Of a stretch of DNA of 64,000 nucleotides, positions 9,871-18,645 are shown one piece after another. This DNA is from Echinicola arenosa. Its GTDB lineage: Bacteria; Bacteroidota; Bacteroidia; Cytophagales; Cyclobacteriaceae. Numbering within the stretch: position 1 is the first letter of the stretch; every line of letters begins with the position of its first letter. Position numbers and translations under genes: made by a program. The notes beneath the pieces were generated by a model. The model searched no databases. It saw only the letters and a list, made by a program, of their open reading frames with translations, and had not been told where the DNA came from. The stretch spans positions 124,001-188,000 of the forward strand of contig NZ_JACYTQ010000005.1 of assembly GCF_014841125.1 (NCBI RefSeq), given 5' to 3'.

Positions 9871-9901
9871 TTTGTGATTGCTATACCACCTTGTATATTT
9901 G
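9871..9901 (+). promoter_or_regulatory. Bacteroidota-type promoter of enoyl-CoA hydratase gene
   Basis: TTTG at 9871-9874, a 19-base spacer, then TATATTTG at 9894-9901. This is an exact match to TTTG-N19-TAnnTTTG. It lies 23 bases before the ATG at 9925. Confidence 0.8.
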
Positions 9902-9924
9902 AATTTAAACATAGGTTTTAAAGC

Positions 9925-10710
9925 ATGGCTGAATCTACCAACATTCTTTCTGACAATAAAGATGGTATACTTTATCTCACCATCAACCGCGAATCCAAGC
10001 TCAACGCAATCAACTTTGATACCCTGGAAGAACTGAAGAACATCTTCAATGAAGTAAGTGACAACAAGTCGATCAGGGCAGTTATTTTGACAGGAGCAGG
10101 AGAAAAAGCTTTTGTTGCGGGTGCTGACATCAGCGAAATTGCAGAACTGAACGAGCTAAATGCTCGTAAATTTTCAGAAAACGGTCAGGAAGTTTTCAGT
10201 TTGATCGAATCATGCCACAAACCAGTCATTGCAGTAATCAATGGCTTTGCTCTTGGCGGAGGCTGTGAATTGGCCATGGCCTGCCATATGAGAATTGCAA
10301 CTGCCAATGCTAAGTTTGGACAGCCCGAAGTTAATCTCGGTATTATCCCAGGATATGGAGGAACACAGCGTTTGACTTTTTTAATCGGTAGAGGAAAAGC
10401 CAATGAACTACTGATGACCGGTGAAATGATAGGTGCTGAAGAAGGTAAATCACTGGGACTTGTCAACCATGTCACTGCCACCAAACAAGATGCCATCGAA
10501 AAAGCGGAGGAAATCCTCCAAAAGATCATGACTAAAGCACCATTAGCCCTTGGAATGATTGTCGATTGCGTCAATGCCGTCTATAGCAATGATGAAAACG
10601 GCTACCTCATTGAAGCCAACAGTTTCGCCCGCTGCGTGAAATCAGAAGATTATTCAGAAGGAACAGCCGCTTTCCTTGAAAAAAGAAAGCCCAACTTCAA
10701 AGGAGAATAG
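9925..10710 (+). CDS. Enoyl-CoA hydratase/isomerase (crotonase) family protein
   Basis: Crotonase-fold enzyme, 261 aa, most likely hydrating short-chain 2-enoyl-CoA in beta-oxidation or related acyl-CoA metabolism. The oxyanion-hole and catalytic segment GFALGGGCELAMACH carries Glu115, and FGQPEVNLGIIPGYGGTQRL carries Glu135. The 20-residue spacing matches the two catalytic glutamates of rat crotonase, so it should be an active hydratase. The CoA-binding AGADISEI segment is present. The gene has its own promoter and is followed after 19 bases by a flippase gene, which is functionally unrelated but may be co-transcribed. Confidence 0.93.
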   Translation: MAESTNILSDNKDGILYLTINRESKLNAINFDTLEELKNIFNEVSDNKSIRAVILTGAGEKAFVAGADISEIAELNELNARKFSENGQEVFSLIESCHKPVIAVINGFALGGGCELAMACHMRIATANAKFGQPEVNLGIIPGYGGTQRLTFLIGRGKANELLMTGEMIGAEEGKSLGLVNHVTATKQDAIEKAEEILQKIMTKAPLALGMIVDCVNAVYSNDENGYLIEANSFARCVKSEDYSEGTAAFLEKRKPNFKGE

Positions 10711-10729
10711 TTCCCGCTGTTGACATCAT

Positions 10730-12244
10730 ATGAGTAATCTGAAAAAACTCGCCGGACAGACCGCTGTTTACGGAATAAGCAGTATTCTGGGCAGAGTAAT
10801 CAATTTCCTTCTTCTTCCCCTTTACATCTCTTACCTTTCCAAGGAAGCACTTGGCTCTTTTACAGCCATATATGCCTTCATCGCTTTTTTTAACGTGATT
10901 TTCACTTATGGAATGGAAACCACCTTCTTCAGGTTCTCTACTGGAAAAGGACTGGAACCTGACAAGGTCTATAACAATGTACAATCTCTTGTGCTAACCA
11001 CTTCCTTATCTCTTGGCGCCCTTCTCTATTTGAGTGCCGAGCAAATCAGTATTTGGATGGACTATGAAGGAAAAGCCTACCTTTTCAAGTGGACTGCTAT
11101 GATTTTGACCATTGATGCGGTATTGGCTATTCCTTATGCCAAGCTTAGGGTTGAAAACAAATCCTTGCAATTTGCCCTGACCAAGCTCTTCAATATCCTA
11201 TTGAATGTAGGTTTTAATATTTTCTTCATTGTCATTTGTCTCCATATTTATGAGGGGAAATATTTAATAGGCTTCCAACCACTCATCCAATCTTTTTATC
11301 ACCCGGAATGGGGAGTTGACTACATCCTTTTGTCCAATCTCATGGCCAATGCATTGATTGTTCCGGTCCTCTTTTTTCTTTCTGGTAAATTCACCTGGTC
11401 TTTGGAAAAAAGTATGCTTGGCCCTATGTGGCATTATGCTTTTCCTCTCCTATTTATGGGGCTGGCAGGTGTTACGAACGAAGTGTTTTCCCGGTTTTTG
11501 TTTGAATATATCTTACCTGAAAATTTCTACCCTGGATTGACCTCTAGGGAAGCAGGAGGGGTTTTTGGTGCCAATTTCAAATTGGCCATCTTTATGAATC
11601 TGATCATTCAGGCATTTAAGTACGCTGCTGAACCCTTCTTCTTTTCTCAAAGTGAAGACAAAAACAGTCCGCAATTGTATGCTAGGGTAATGCACTGGTT
11701 CATCATCTTTTGCAGCGTTTTGATGATTGTCGTAGCAGTCAACCTCAACATTATTGGTGACCAGATATTGGGAAACAAAGGCTATCAAGAAGGTTTGTCT
11801 ATCGTCCCTATGCTTCTGATGGGCTACTTGATGTTAGGCGTTTATTTCAACCTGAGCATCTGGTTTAAAATTACTGACAAAACAATTTATAGTTTCTACA
11901 TCACCTTCACTGGGGCTCTGGTCACTATTCTTGTCATCGTTTTATTGGTTCCAAAATTAGGCTATACCGGAGCAGCACTGAGCACTTTGGCCACTTATGT
12001 CATCATGTCCATCATGTGTTATCTATTTGGCCAAAAATATTACCCTATTCCTTATCAAACAGGCAAAGATATCTTCTACCTGCTAACCGCTTTTGTGGCT
12101 GCTTATGTTGGTTTTTATATTGAAGTGGAATCTGAAATTTTAACCTTCTTAATTCGAAATGCACTTCCCCTTGCCTTTATACTCTTGGTCTTTCTTTTAG
12201 AAAAAGAGGAAATCAGCCAACTGAAAAAGAAAATTGGCAAATAA
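10730..12244 (+). CDS. Polysaccharide flippase (Wzx/MATE-like), 504 aa
   Basis: Integral membrane protein with about 14 hydrophobic segments, from ISSILGRVINFLLLPLYISYL at the N-terminus to LIRNALPLAFILLVFLLEKEE at the end. This is the layout of the polysaccharide biosynthesis/MOP exporter family that flips lipid-linked sugars across the inner membrane. The N-terminal GRVINFLLLPLY-x4-LSKEALG pattern is typical of the family. It starts 19 bases after the crotonase gene. The lipid-linked substrate is not predictable, and no glycosyltransferase lies next to it. Its last five codons form the left arm of a hairpin shared with the convergent gene. Confidence 0.9.
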   Translation: MSNLKKLAGQTAVYGISSILGRVINFLLLPLYISYLSKEALGSFTAIYAFIAFFNVIFTYGMETTFFRFSTGKGLEPDKVYNNVQSLVLTTSLSLGALLYLSAEQISIWMDYEGKAYLFKWTAMILTIDAVLAIPYAKLRVENKSLQFALTKLFNILLNVGFNIFFIVICLHIYEGKYLIGFQPLIQSFYHPEWGVDYILLSNLMANALIVPVLFFLSGKFTWSLEKSMLGPMWHYAFPLLFMGLAGVTNEVFSRFLFEYILPENFYPGLTSREAGGVFGANFKLAIFMNLIIQAFKYAAEPFFFSQSEDKNSPQLYARVMHWFIIFCSVLMIVVAVNLNIIGDQILGNKGYQEGLSIVPMLLMGYLMLGVYFNLSIWFKITDKTIYSFYITFTGALVTILVIVLLVPKLGYTGAALSTLATYVIMSIMCYLFGQKYYPIPYQTGKDIFYLLTAFVAAYVGFYIEVESEILTFLIRNALPLAFILLVFLLEKEEISQLKKKIGK

Positions 12245-12263
12245 TCATTTTGCCAATTTTCTT
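12227..12263. terminator. Bidirectional terminator overlapping two gene ends
   Basis: AAGAAAATTGGCAAA (12227-12241) is the perfect reverse complement of TTTGCCAATTTTCTT (12249-12263), with a 7-base loop. The left arm is the final coding sequence of the flippase gene and the right arm reaches the stop codon of the convergent gene. The AT-rich arm ends give a weak T tract in both directions. Confidence 0.7.
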
Positions 12264-13677
12264 AAAACTTCTTGTTTGTGAATTTCGGTTTCTCCAAAAG
12301 TTTTAATGTTTCAATTATATAGACTGTAGCAGCTTTATCGGCTACCCATTCTTCACAAGAAGCAAAACTATCTTCACTCTTGTCCAAATAAGTATGGCCA
12401 TCTTCAAACCTACTCTGCATATCCAACACAACCTGCCCATGATTCAACTCCCATTCCAAAGCCTTAGACCTAATTCCATGATCATCAGAAAAAGCACCCA
12501 CCGTACTATTGAAAGAAGCGAAATTCATTCTTCTCCCTTCTCCCCAATCAGTTCCCAAAGGATAAAAAATATCACCAGAACCTGACTTATAAATTGTTCC
12601 TCCAGGGGACTTTACCACACCACCAGTGATACTATCCCCCTCATGAAAATTCAATTTAGTAAACGCATTAAAAACCAAATCAACATTTCTTTTGGTTGCT
12701 GAGGGTGCAGGCTTTTGGGCTAACCAAAAGAACTTTATTGGATTGAATTCAAATGGAGACGTCATGTAGTCAGGATGTATAAAATGGTGATTTACCACGG
12801 TTCCATCCTCATTGATATTAGTCCCCACCAGCCATTCATTCAGTGGCTTCCCATTATATTTCTTTTTCAACTTCAAGTCACTTGGACATGCCAATGCATT
12901 AATATTCAGAAAAATCATTTTATTCATCCAAATGGAATGATTAGGGTTTTCTGGCATCATGGCGCAAGCTACCGAAAGAATAAGGCTATCCCAGGCATTT
13001 TCCTCAGCACCAGTATCACCAGGACTGACAATCTTCCCATGAAGGTCTTGGTAAGTCTTAATACCTAACAATCCTTTGTCATTCATGATCCAGTCACATT
13101 CGTCATAAATCATGGCCATGGTTTCAAAGCGGGTTTGCTCATCTAACTTATCCCACATCATCCAGGCTGCAAAACCAGTATAACCCGCCCATAAGGCAGA
13201 TTGCCACTTCCTTCCCCAGCCTTCTTTCGAATTGGCTATGTGGCTATGCCCCAAACTGCGAATCATTTGGATGGTTTTGGCTTCTGCTTCAGCTGTGGTT
13301 ACTCCAGTTATTGAACTGTCATAAAGCCCCGTTCTCAAAGAAGCTGCCATTGACTCCGCTTCAGCAGCAACAGGACGTATTTTATGTTCGGTGGTTCCTT
13401 TTAAATCCAAATAATCACCAGATGGTGTTCCGGCAAAGCCACGCTTTTTCCACCAAGATGTCAGCGCATATTTATTTGCATTGAGTAGGATTTTCCCTGC
13501 CATTATTTGTTGTGGAGATGATTTTGACTTGTCTTCAAAGCGTGTCCAATCAATCGTCTTTACCCCACTCACCCCTCTCTCAATAGATTCAACATATTGA
13601 TTTTCTGCACTCTGGCCTTTCACCAAAAAAGTCACAAAGCAAAACAAAAGTAAAATGAAGTTTCTCAGTTCAAACAT
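12262..13677 (-). CDS. Secreted protein of unknown function, 471 aa
   Basis: A Sec signal peptide is clear (MFELRNFILLLFCFVTFLVKGQ, cleavage probably after GQ). The mature protein is rich in aromatic helical segments such as WGRKWQSALWAGYTGFAAWMMWDKL and has paired His (VVNHHFIHPDY). This recalls alpha/alpha-toroid enzymes acting on polysaccharides, but no family signature was recognised, so that is only a guess. No lipobox or sorting tail is seen. It is monocistronic, convergent with the flippase gene, and opens towards a 326-base spacer before dut. Confidence 0.8.
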   Translation of the reverse strand: MFELRNFILLLFCFVTFLVKGQSAENQYVESIERGVSGVKTIDWTRFEDKSKSSPQQIMAGKILLNANKYALTSWWKKRGFAGTPSGDYLDLKGTTEHKIRPVAAEAESMAASLRTGLYDSSITGVTTAEAEAKTIQMIRSLGHSHIANSKEGWGRKWQSALWAGYTGFAAWMMWDKLDEQTRFETMAMIYDECDWIMNDKGLLGIKTYQDLHGKIVSPGDTGAEENAWDSLILSVACAMMPENPNHSIWMNKMIFLNINALACPSDLKLKKKYNGKPLNEWLVGTNINEDGTVVNHHFIHPDYMTSPFEFNPIKFFWLAQKPAPSATKRNVDLVFNAFTKLNFHEGDSITGGVVKSPGGTIYKSGSGDIFYPLGTDWGEGRRMNFASFNSTVGAFSDDHGIRSKALEWELNHGQVVLDMQSRFEDGHTYLDKSEDSFASCEEWVADKAATVYIIETLKLLEKPKFTNKKF

Positions 13678-13963
13678 AATTAAAAGGGATTAACCTAACC
13701 GTTAAGGTAATAATGATTTAAAGTAGCCACTAATTTAAGCCAAATGTACTAATACCTTGTTAAGATTTTCCACTTATCAAAAGATCTGATCTTGCTTCCT
13801 CAACCAATTTGTCTATTCCACTCCATTTAAGTCAATTCAAGATCAAGAATAGATATGCTTTAGTGATCTGCATTCCCCATTCATTTTATTCCAAATGCTT
13901 CCAGCAAAAAATTGTATCTCCATTTTTCACCTTATCCATTCCCCCAAAATAAAAATAACCCCC
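13678..13963. other. Divergent spacer between secreted protein gene and dut
   Basis: About 290 bases without an open frame. It should hold the minus-strand promoter of the secreted-protein gene; no clean motif pair was found for it. Confidence 0.5.
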
Positions 13964-13971
13964 TATCTTTG
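13964..13971 (+). promoter_or_regulatory. Putative -7 box of dut promoter
   Basis: TATCTTTG matches TAnnTTTG, 32 bases before the dut ATG. The -33 region has no TTTG. Confidence 0.45.
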
Positions 13972-14003
13972 ACTTCAATTAAATACCAAAAAATTAAAAC
14001 TCC

Positions 14004-14438
14004 ATGAAGGTAAAAGTCATTAACCAATCAAAACATCCACTCCCTGAATATCAAACCATCCTTTCTGCAGGACTGGATTTGAGGGCCAACTTGGATCAAA
14101 CAGTAACCTTAGGCCCCCTAGAACGCGTATTGATTGGAACAGGCTTGTACATGGAACTTCCAGCCGGGTTTGAAGCGCAAATTAGACCTCGAAGTGGTTT
14201 GGCCTTTAAACATGGGCTGACCGTCCTCAACTCTCCAGGAACCATCGATGCGGATTACAGGGGCGAAATCAAAGTACTATTGGTGAACCTGTCCAAAGAA
14301 GCATTTGAGATCAAAGATGGTGAACGTATCGCTCAAATGGTCGTCGCCAAACATGAGCAGATCCAATGGGAAAATTCCTCTGACCTTACCGAAACTGAAA
14401 GAGGAGCGGGCGGCTATGGCAGTACCGGAAAATCCTGA
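14004..14438 (+). CDS. dut: Deoxyuridine 5'-triphosphate nucleotidohydrolase
   Basis: Trimeric dUTPase, hydrolysing dUTP to dUMP and pyrophosphate to keep uracil out of DNA. All five family motifs are visible in 144 aa: motif 1 AGLDLRA, motif 2 [11 protein letters not shown], motif 3 [13 protein letters not shown] (catalytic Asp), motif 4 GERIAQMV and motif 5 [11 protein letters not shown], where the usual Phe is replaced by Tyr. It is the first gene of a long plus-strand block; the TPR gene follows after 120 bases. Confidence 0.97.
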   Translation: MKVKVINQSKHPLPEYQTILSAGLDLRANLDQTVTLGPLERVLIGTGLYMELPAGFEAQIRPRSGLAFKHGLTVLNSPGTIDADYRGEIKVLLVNLSKEAFEIKDGERIAQMVVAKHEQIQWENSSDLTETERGAGGYGSTGKS

Positions 14439-14558
14439 TTATGTTAAATTTAGTAAATGCACTTTTGGCTATTGAACCAAAAAGGCATTAAGTTTGTACG
14501 TCACATGGGATATGGAAAACCACCATATTCCTTCAGTACCTTCAGTCCAGAACTTAAG

Positions 14559-16310
14559 ATGAGTTTAAAATCCATAAAGCAATATATCTTCCTAATCGGT
14601 ATTACTTCTGCCTTTTTGTTTTCCTCCGGTAGTGATTTGTTCGCACAAAAGACAAGATCAAAAAAATCAAAAAAGGAACAAGAAAAGGAAGCTATGGCTG
14701 ACCGCCTTTTTATTGAAGGCGAAAAGCACATGATACTGGAAGATTATGAAAAGGCCTATTTTTATTTTGACAAAGCACATGAATTGAATCCAGAAGCGGG
14801 TGCCATCAATTTCAAAATGGCAGAAATATTGGCCCGTGCCAATCAAAATGAAGAAGCCCTGTCTTATGGACAACAAGCCATCAAGTCCGATCCTGACAAT
14901 AAATTCTATCATCTGCTAGTAGCCGAGGTTTATACCAAGCAAAATCAACCTGAAAAAGCAGCAGAAATTCTCCAAACACTGATTGAAAGTTCTGAAAGCA
15001 ACAAGCAGTATATCCTTGAATTAGCCTCGCTGTACCTGACCACCCAACAGTTCGACAAAGCCCTTATTGCTTTGGATGAAGCAGAAGAATATTATGGAGT
15101 GGTAGAACAATTATCTGTTCAAAAGCAAAGGATTTACCTTCGCCAAAACAAACTGGATAAAGCTATCGAGGAAGGTGAAAAACTTATTGAATCCAATCCG
15201 GGAAACTCCAGATATGTATTGGCATTGGTTGAGGTATTGTTCAATAACAATCGAATTGATCAAGCCTTGGCCACCGTAGAAAACTCCCTCAAAGACTACC
15301 CAAACCAAGGTGATTTGCACCTGGCCACTTACACGCTTTTAAAAGAAAAGGGAGATTTGGAGCAGGCGAGCAAGCACCTTTTCATCGCATTCAACAACCC
15401 TGACTTAGAAGGCCAGATAAAAGCCCAAACCTACTCTGATATCATTCAAAAAGACCTCAAAACTGAAGAAAGAGAGGCTTTGCTGGATAGTTTGGGAAGC
15501 ATCATGATGGAAAAGAATCCTAAAGATGCTATCGTATATACCGTTTTGGGAGACCGTGCCTTATTCAACCAAGAAAAAGAAAAAGCCCTTGATTACTACC
15601 AACAATCCATAGCCCTAAAACCCAATGACCCCAAAGTGCTCCAAGGTACCGTTAGCTTGATGTTTGAATTGGGGAAAGACTTCAATGACATTGAAAAGTA
15701 TACCATTATTGGAACAGACGAGTTCGAGGACAAACCTGAGTTCTGGTTTTTTGACGGCACCGCTAAACTGGCTCTAAAAAAATACACGGATGCGGAAGCC
15801 TCACTCAAAAAGAGTTTGGAGCTGAACAATGGCAAAAACAAACAGCTGGATCAAATGATTTTGGGGCAATTGGGAGACACACTTCATGCCCTTGACAAAG
15901 ATGATGAGGCCTATGAGGCTTACGAAAAAGTACTTGCAGAAACCCCCAATGATGAACATATCCTAAATAACTATGCTTATTTTCTCAGCCTAGAAAAAAA
16001 GGACTTGGATAAGGCTCATAAAATGTCCGCTAAGCTTGTAAAGCAATTCCCTGATAACTCCACTTATTTGGACACCCATGCTTGGGTTTTGTTCCAAATG
16101 GAAAATTATCAGGAGGCCAAGCGGTTTATGAAGCAGGCATTGGACAATGAAACATCTCCAAGTGGCGTTATGCTGGAACATTATGGAGACATATTGTTCC
16201 ATTTGGGAGAGAAGACTGAAGCCGTTAAGTATTGGAAACAGGCCTTGAGTGGGGAAGAAACTTCTGAAGTCCTCAACAAAAAGATAAAGGATAGAAAATA
16301 TTATGAATAA
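14559..16310 (+). CDS. Secreted TPR-repeat protein, 583 aa
   Basis: Tetratricopeptide-repeat protein. I start at ATG 14559 because MSLKSIKQYIFLIG begins a good signal peptide ending near DLFAQ; the open frame extends 34 codons further upstream, but that part is not signal-like. After a lysine-rich linker come about a dozen TPR units, with typical A-x3-P and Y-x2-A positions (for example EDYEKAYFYFDKAHELNPEA). It probably acts as a periplasmic or outer-membrane scaffold. The stop overlaps the start of the DUF4292 lipoprotein gene by 8 bases, so translation is coupled and a joint envelope role is likely. Confidence 0.9.
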   Translation: MSLKSIKQYIFLIGITSAFLFSSGSDLFAQKTRSKKSKKEQEKEAMADRLFIEGEKHMILEDYEKAYFYFDKAHELNPEAGAINFKMAEILARANQNEEALSYGQQAIKSDPDNKFYHLLVAEVYTKQNQPEKAAEILQTLIESSESNKQYILELASLYLTTQQFDKALIALDEAEEYYGVVEQLSVQKQRIYLRQNKLDKAIEEGEKLIESNPGNSRYVLALVEVLFNNNRIDQALATVENSLKDYPNQGDLHLATYTLLKEKGDLEQASKHLFIAFNNPDLEGQIKAQTYSDIIQKDLKTEEREALLDSLGSIMMEKNPKDAIVYTVLGDRALFNQEKEKALDYYQQSIALKPNDPKVLQGTVSLMFELGKDFNDIEKYTIIGTDEFEDKPEFWFFDGTAKLALKKYTDAEASLKKSLELNNGKNKQLDQMILGQLGDTLHALDKDDEAYEAYEKVLAETPNDEHILNNYAYFLSLEKKDLDKAHKMSAKLVKQFPDNSTYLDTHAWVLFQMENYQEAKRFMKQALDNETSPSGVMLEHYGDILFHLGEKTEAVKYWKQALSGEETSEVLNKKIKDRKYYE

Positions 16311-17043
16311 AAACTTTTTACTGAGCTTATTGGCTGTTCTCCTGCTTTTAGCAGGTTGTGCCAAAAAGACCAACATCTATTCTTCGGACGATACCATGAG
16401 AGAGTTCTCTCCCTCCTATTTTGACTATAATTACCTCAGTGCCAAAGCTCGGATGGTCTTAGAGGAAGAAAATGGAAAAACAACTAGAGGAACCTTAAAT
16501 CTAAGGGCAAAAAAAGACAGCATTATTTGGTTCAGTATCAGTCCTGGTTTGGGCATCGAAGCTGCCAGAGGGGTGATCACCAGAGATGAAATCAAAGTAA
16601 AAGACCGAATAAATGGGCAGGATATTGACTTAACCTTTGATCAATTCCAAAACACCTATGGACTGAAACTCTCTCTTGACCTTTTCCAAAATGTTTTATT
16701 TGCCAACGTACCCAACCAAGTGACATATAGAGATAGGCTATTAAGGGTTGGAAAAACATTCGAGCTTACCCAAAGACGTGATGGAATTATTTACGAGTCT
16801 GTTGTAGGTGCCCAACATGGAAAAGTAACGGAGCTGAAGACTTCTTCCAGGTATCATAAAGGAAAATTGACAGCCAGTTATCCTGAATTTGAGGATTTGG
16901 AAGGTCAACCTTATGCCTATAAAATCTTGATCAAGATGTTGATAGAACAGGAATCATCCAAGCTTCAATCTACCCTGGTAAGCCTTGAAGTCAATAAAGT
17001 AGACCTGACTGATGACTCTTTAACATTTCCTTATAATTTCTAA
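16303..17043 (+). CDS. DUF4292-family lipoprotein
   Basis: Predicted outer-membrane lipoprotein, 246 aa: MNKNFLLSLLAVLLLLAGC with Cys 19 in a perfect lipobox. The body fits the Bacteroidota DUF4292 family, thought to adopt a LolA/LolB/VioE-like half-barrel, with YNYLSAKARMVLEEE, LRAKKDSIIWFSISPGLGIEAAR and KVKDRINGQDIDLTFD. A lipid- or lipoprotein-binding role is inference from the fold. It overlaps the upstream TPR gene by 8 bases and is followed after 3 bases by the EnvC-like gene, so the three are one translational unit. Confidence 0.88.
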   Translation: MNKNFLLSLLAVLLLLAGCAKKTNIYSSDDTMREFSPSYFDYNYLSAKARMVLEEENGKTTRGTLNLRAKKDSIIWFSISPGLGIEAARGVITRDEIKVKDRINGQDIDLTFDQFQNTYGLKLSLDLFQNVLFANVPNQVTYRDRLLRVGKTFELTQRRDGIIYESVVGAQHGKVTELKTSSRYHKGKLTASYPEFEDLEGQPYAYKILIKMLIEQESSKLQSTLVSLEVNKVDLTDDSLTFPYNF

Positions 17044-17046
17044 TCT

Positions 17047-18297
17047 ATGAAGCGTAGCATCTATTTCATTTTTCTGCTATTCTTTGCTTGGACATTTTGT
17101 CCAGATTACGCCTCCTTACGGGCACAGACTACCAAAACTCGTGCGCAGTTAGAAAAGGAAAAAGCAGCCGTCCAACAACGTCTCAAAGAGTTTGACGAAA
17201 TATTAAAGAAAACCTCCGCTCGAAAGAAAAACACCATCAGTGAGCTTAATCTAGTTTCCAAACAACTGGAAACCAGAGCCAACTTTATCAAAACCCTTAA
17301 CTCAGAAGTGGTCTTGCTCAACAAAGAAATCAAGGAAACGGACATAATGATTACCTCTTTGGAAGAAGACCTTGAAACCTTAAAAGAAGAATATGCACAG
17401 ATGATCTATGTGTCGGCCAAACTCAATAGGGGCATTACAGTGCTGACCTTCGTTTTCAGTTCATCCACCTTTAAGGAGCTGTACATGCGTTTGAGGTATT
17501 TGAAACAATATAGTGAGGCCCGAGAGAAACAAGTTGAACAAATAGAAAAAGTAAGCGCCGACCTAGAGCAACAACATGAGAAATTAGCGGCCCAAAAGGA
17601 GGAAAAACAGCAAGCACTACAAGAAGAACAAAACCAGAAAAAAGAATTGGACTTGCTGAAGAAGGAGCAGCAATCCATCGTCAACTCACTTTCTGTCAAA
17701 GAAGAGGAAATCAGAAAAGACATTGCTGAAACCAAAAAACAGCAAGAAGAACTTAACCGATTGATCAGAAAAGTGATCGAGGAGGAAATTAAAAGAGCAG
17801 AAGCCGAGGCCAAGAAAGCCAATTCGAAAACCACCAAATCTGCTGGAACCAGTATACCTTTGACACCGGAAGCTGCTGCCCTATCTAGTTCATTTGCCGA
17901 AAACAAAGGTAAATTACCTTGGCCAGTAGCTAGTGGATTTGTATCCAAAACCTATGGTAAGCATGCCCACCCAACCCTTAAAGGGATCACAGTCACCAAT
18001 GATGGTGTAGATATCCAAACCAACCCTGATGAAAATGTTCGGGCTGTCTTTGATGGAGTGGTTACCAAAATCTCTACGGTTCCGGGAATGGGGGGAACCA
18101 TCATCATAAGACATGGAGAGTATTATACCATGTATAGTCGCCTAAAGACCATTGCTGTAAAATCCGGCCAATCAGTCAAAGCAAATGATAAAATTGGGGA
18201 AGTTTCAACTGGCAACGACGGAGTGGCTGAAGTGCATTTTCAAACATGGAAAGGTCTTCAAGTGATGAATCCTTCTATTTGGCTTTCGGGTAAATAG
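17047..18297 (+). CDS. EnvC-like murein hydrolase activator, degenerate LytM
   Basis: 416 aa: signal peptide, a long coiled coil from about residue 28 to 250, an Ala/Ser linker and a C-terminal LytM/M23 domain from about 289. The zinc site is broken. The first His of HxxxD is Asn318 (Asp322 kept), the first His of HxH is Glu395 (His397 kept), and the catalytic His before Leu366 is Arg365. It should therefore not cleave peptidoglycan itself but activate an amidase, as EnvC and NlpD do during division. It is tightly coupled to the DUF4292 gene. The family call is firm; the activator role follows from the lost residues. Confidence 0.9.
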   Translation: MKRSIYFIFLLFFAWTFCPDYASLRAQTTKTRAQLEKEKAAVQQRLKEFDEILKKTSARKKNTISELNLVSKQLETRANFIKTLNSEVVLLNKEIKETDIMITSLEEDLETLKEEYAQMIYVSAKLNRGITVLTFVFSSSTFKELYMRLRYLKQYSEAREKQVEQIEKVSADLEQQHEKLAAQKEEKQQALQEEQNQKKELDLLKKEQQSIVNSLSVKEEEIRKDIAETKKQQEELNRLIRKVIEEEIKRAEAEAKKANSKTTKSAGTSIPLTPEAAALSSSFAENKGKLPWPVASGFVSKTYGKHAHPTLKGITVTNDGVDIQTNPDENVRAVFDGVVTKISTVPGMGGTIIIRHGEYYTMYSRLKTIAVKSGQSVKANDKIGEVSTGNDGVAEVHFQTWKGLQVMNPSIWLSGK

Positions 18298-18367
18298 GTA
18301 ATTGTCCTTTAATATGAGTATCTTTACAAAAAAGATTACGAAAATATAGAGAACTGTACACTATTCC

Positions 18368-18398
18368 TTTGCGTTAGTAAGACACAGTTATATCTTTG
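18368..18398 (+). promoter_or_regulatory. Bacteroidota-type promoter of tatA
   Basis: TTTG at 18368-18371, a 19-base spacer, and TATCTTTG at 18391-18398: an exact TTTG-N19-TAnnTTTG. It lies 29 bases before the tatA ATG and shows that tatA-gatA start a new transcript after the EnvC-like gene. Confidence 0.8.
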
Positions 18399-18427
18399 TA
18401 CCGATTTAAAACTTAAATACGCTTATC

Positions 18428-18631
18428 ATGACTACATTGGGTTTCATTCAGAATATAGGAGGTGGTTCCTTGGTTGTTATCATCCTTGTCATCATTCTTC
18501 TTTTCGGAGCTAAAAGAATCCCTGAATTGGCTAGAGGATTGGGTAGAGGCATCAAAGAATTCAAAGATGCTACCAAAGAGATTCAGGATGATATTGAGGA
18601 AGGTCTAAAAGACAATAAAAAGAAAAGTTAA
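18428..18631 (+). CDS. tatA: Sec-independent protein translocase subunit TatA/E
   Basis: Small (67 aa) pore-type subunit of the twin-arginine translocon in the inner membrane. It shows a single N-terminal transmembrane helix ([21 protein letters not shown]) with the conserved FG hinge and P-E-L start of the amphipathic helix, followed by [15 protein letters not shown] and a charged tail. tatC is not nearby. A consensus promoter lies directly upstream, and gatA follows after 14 bases. Confidence 0.95.
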   Translation: MTTLGFIQNIGGGSLVVIILVIILLFGAKRIPELARGLGRGIKEFKDATKEIQDDIEEGLKDNKKKS

Positions 18632-18645
18632 AAAGTAACTGACAA

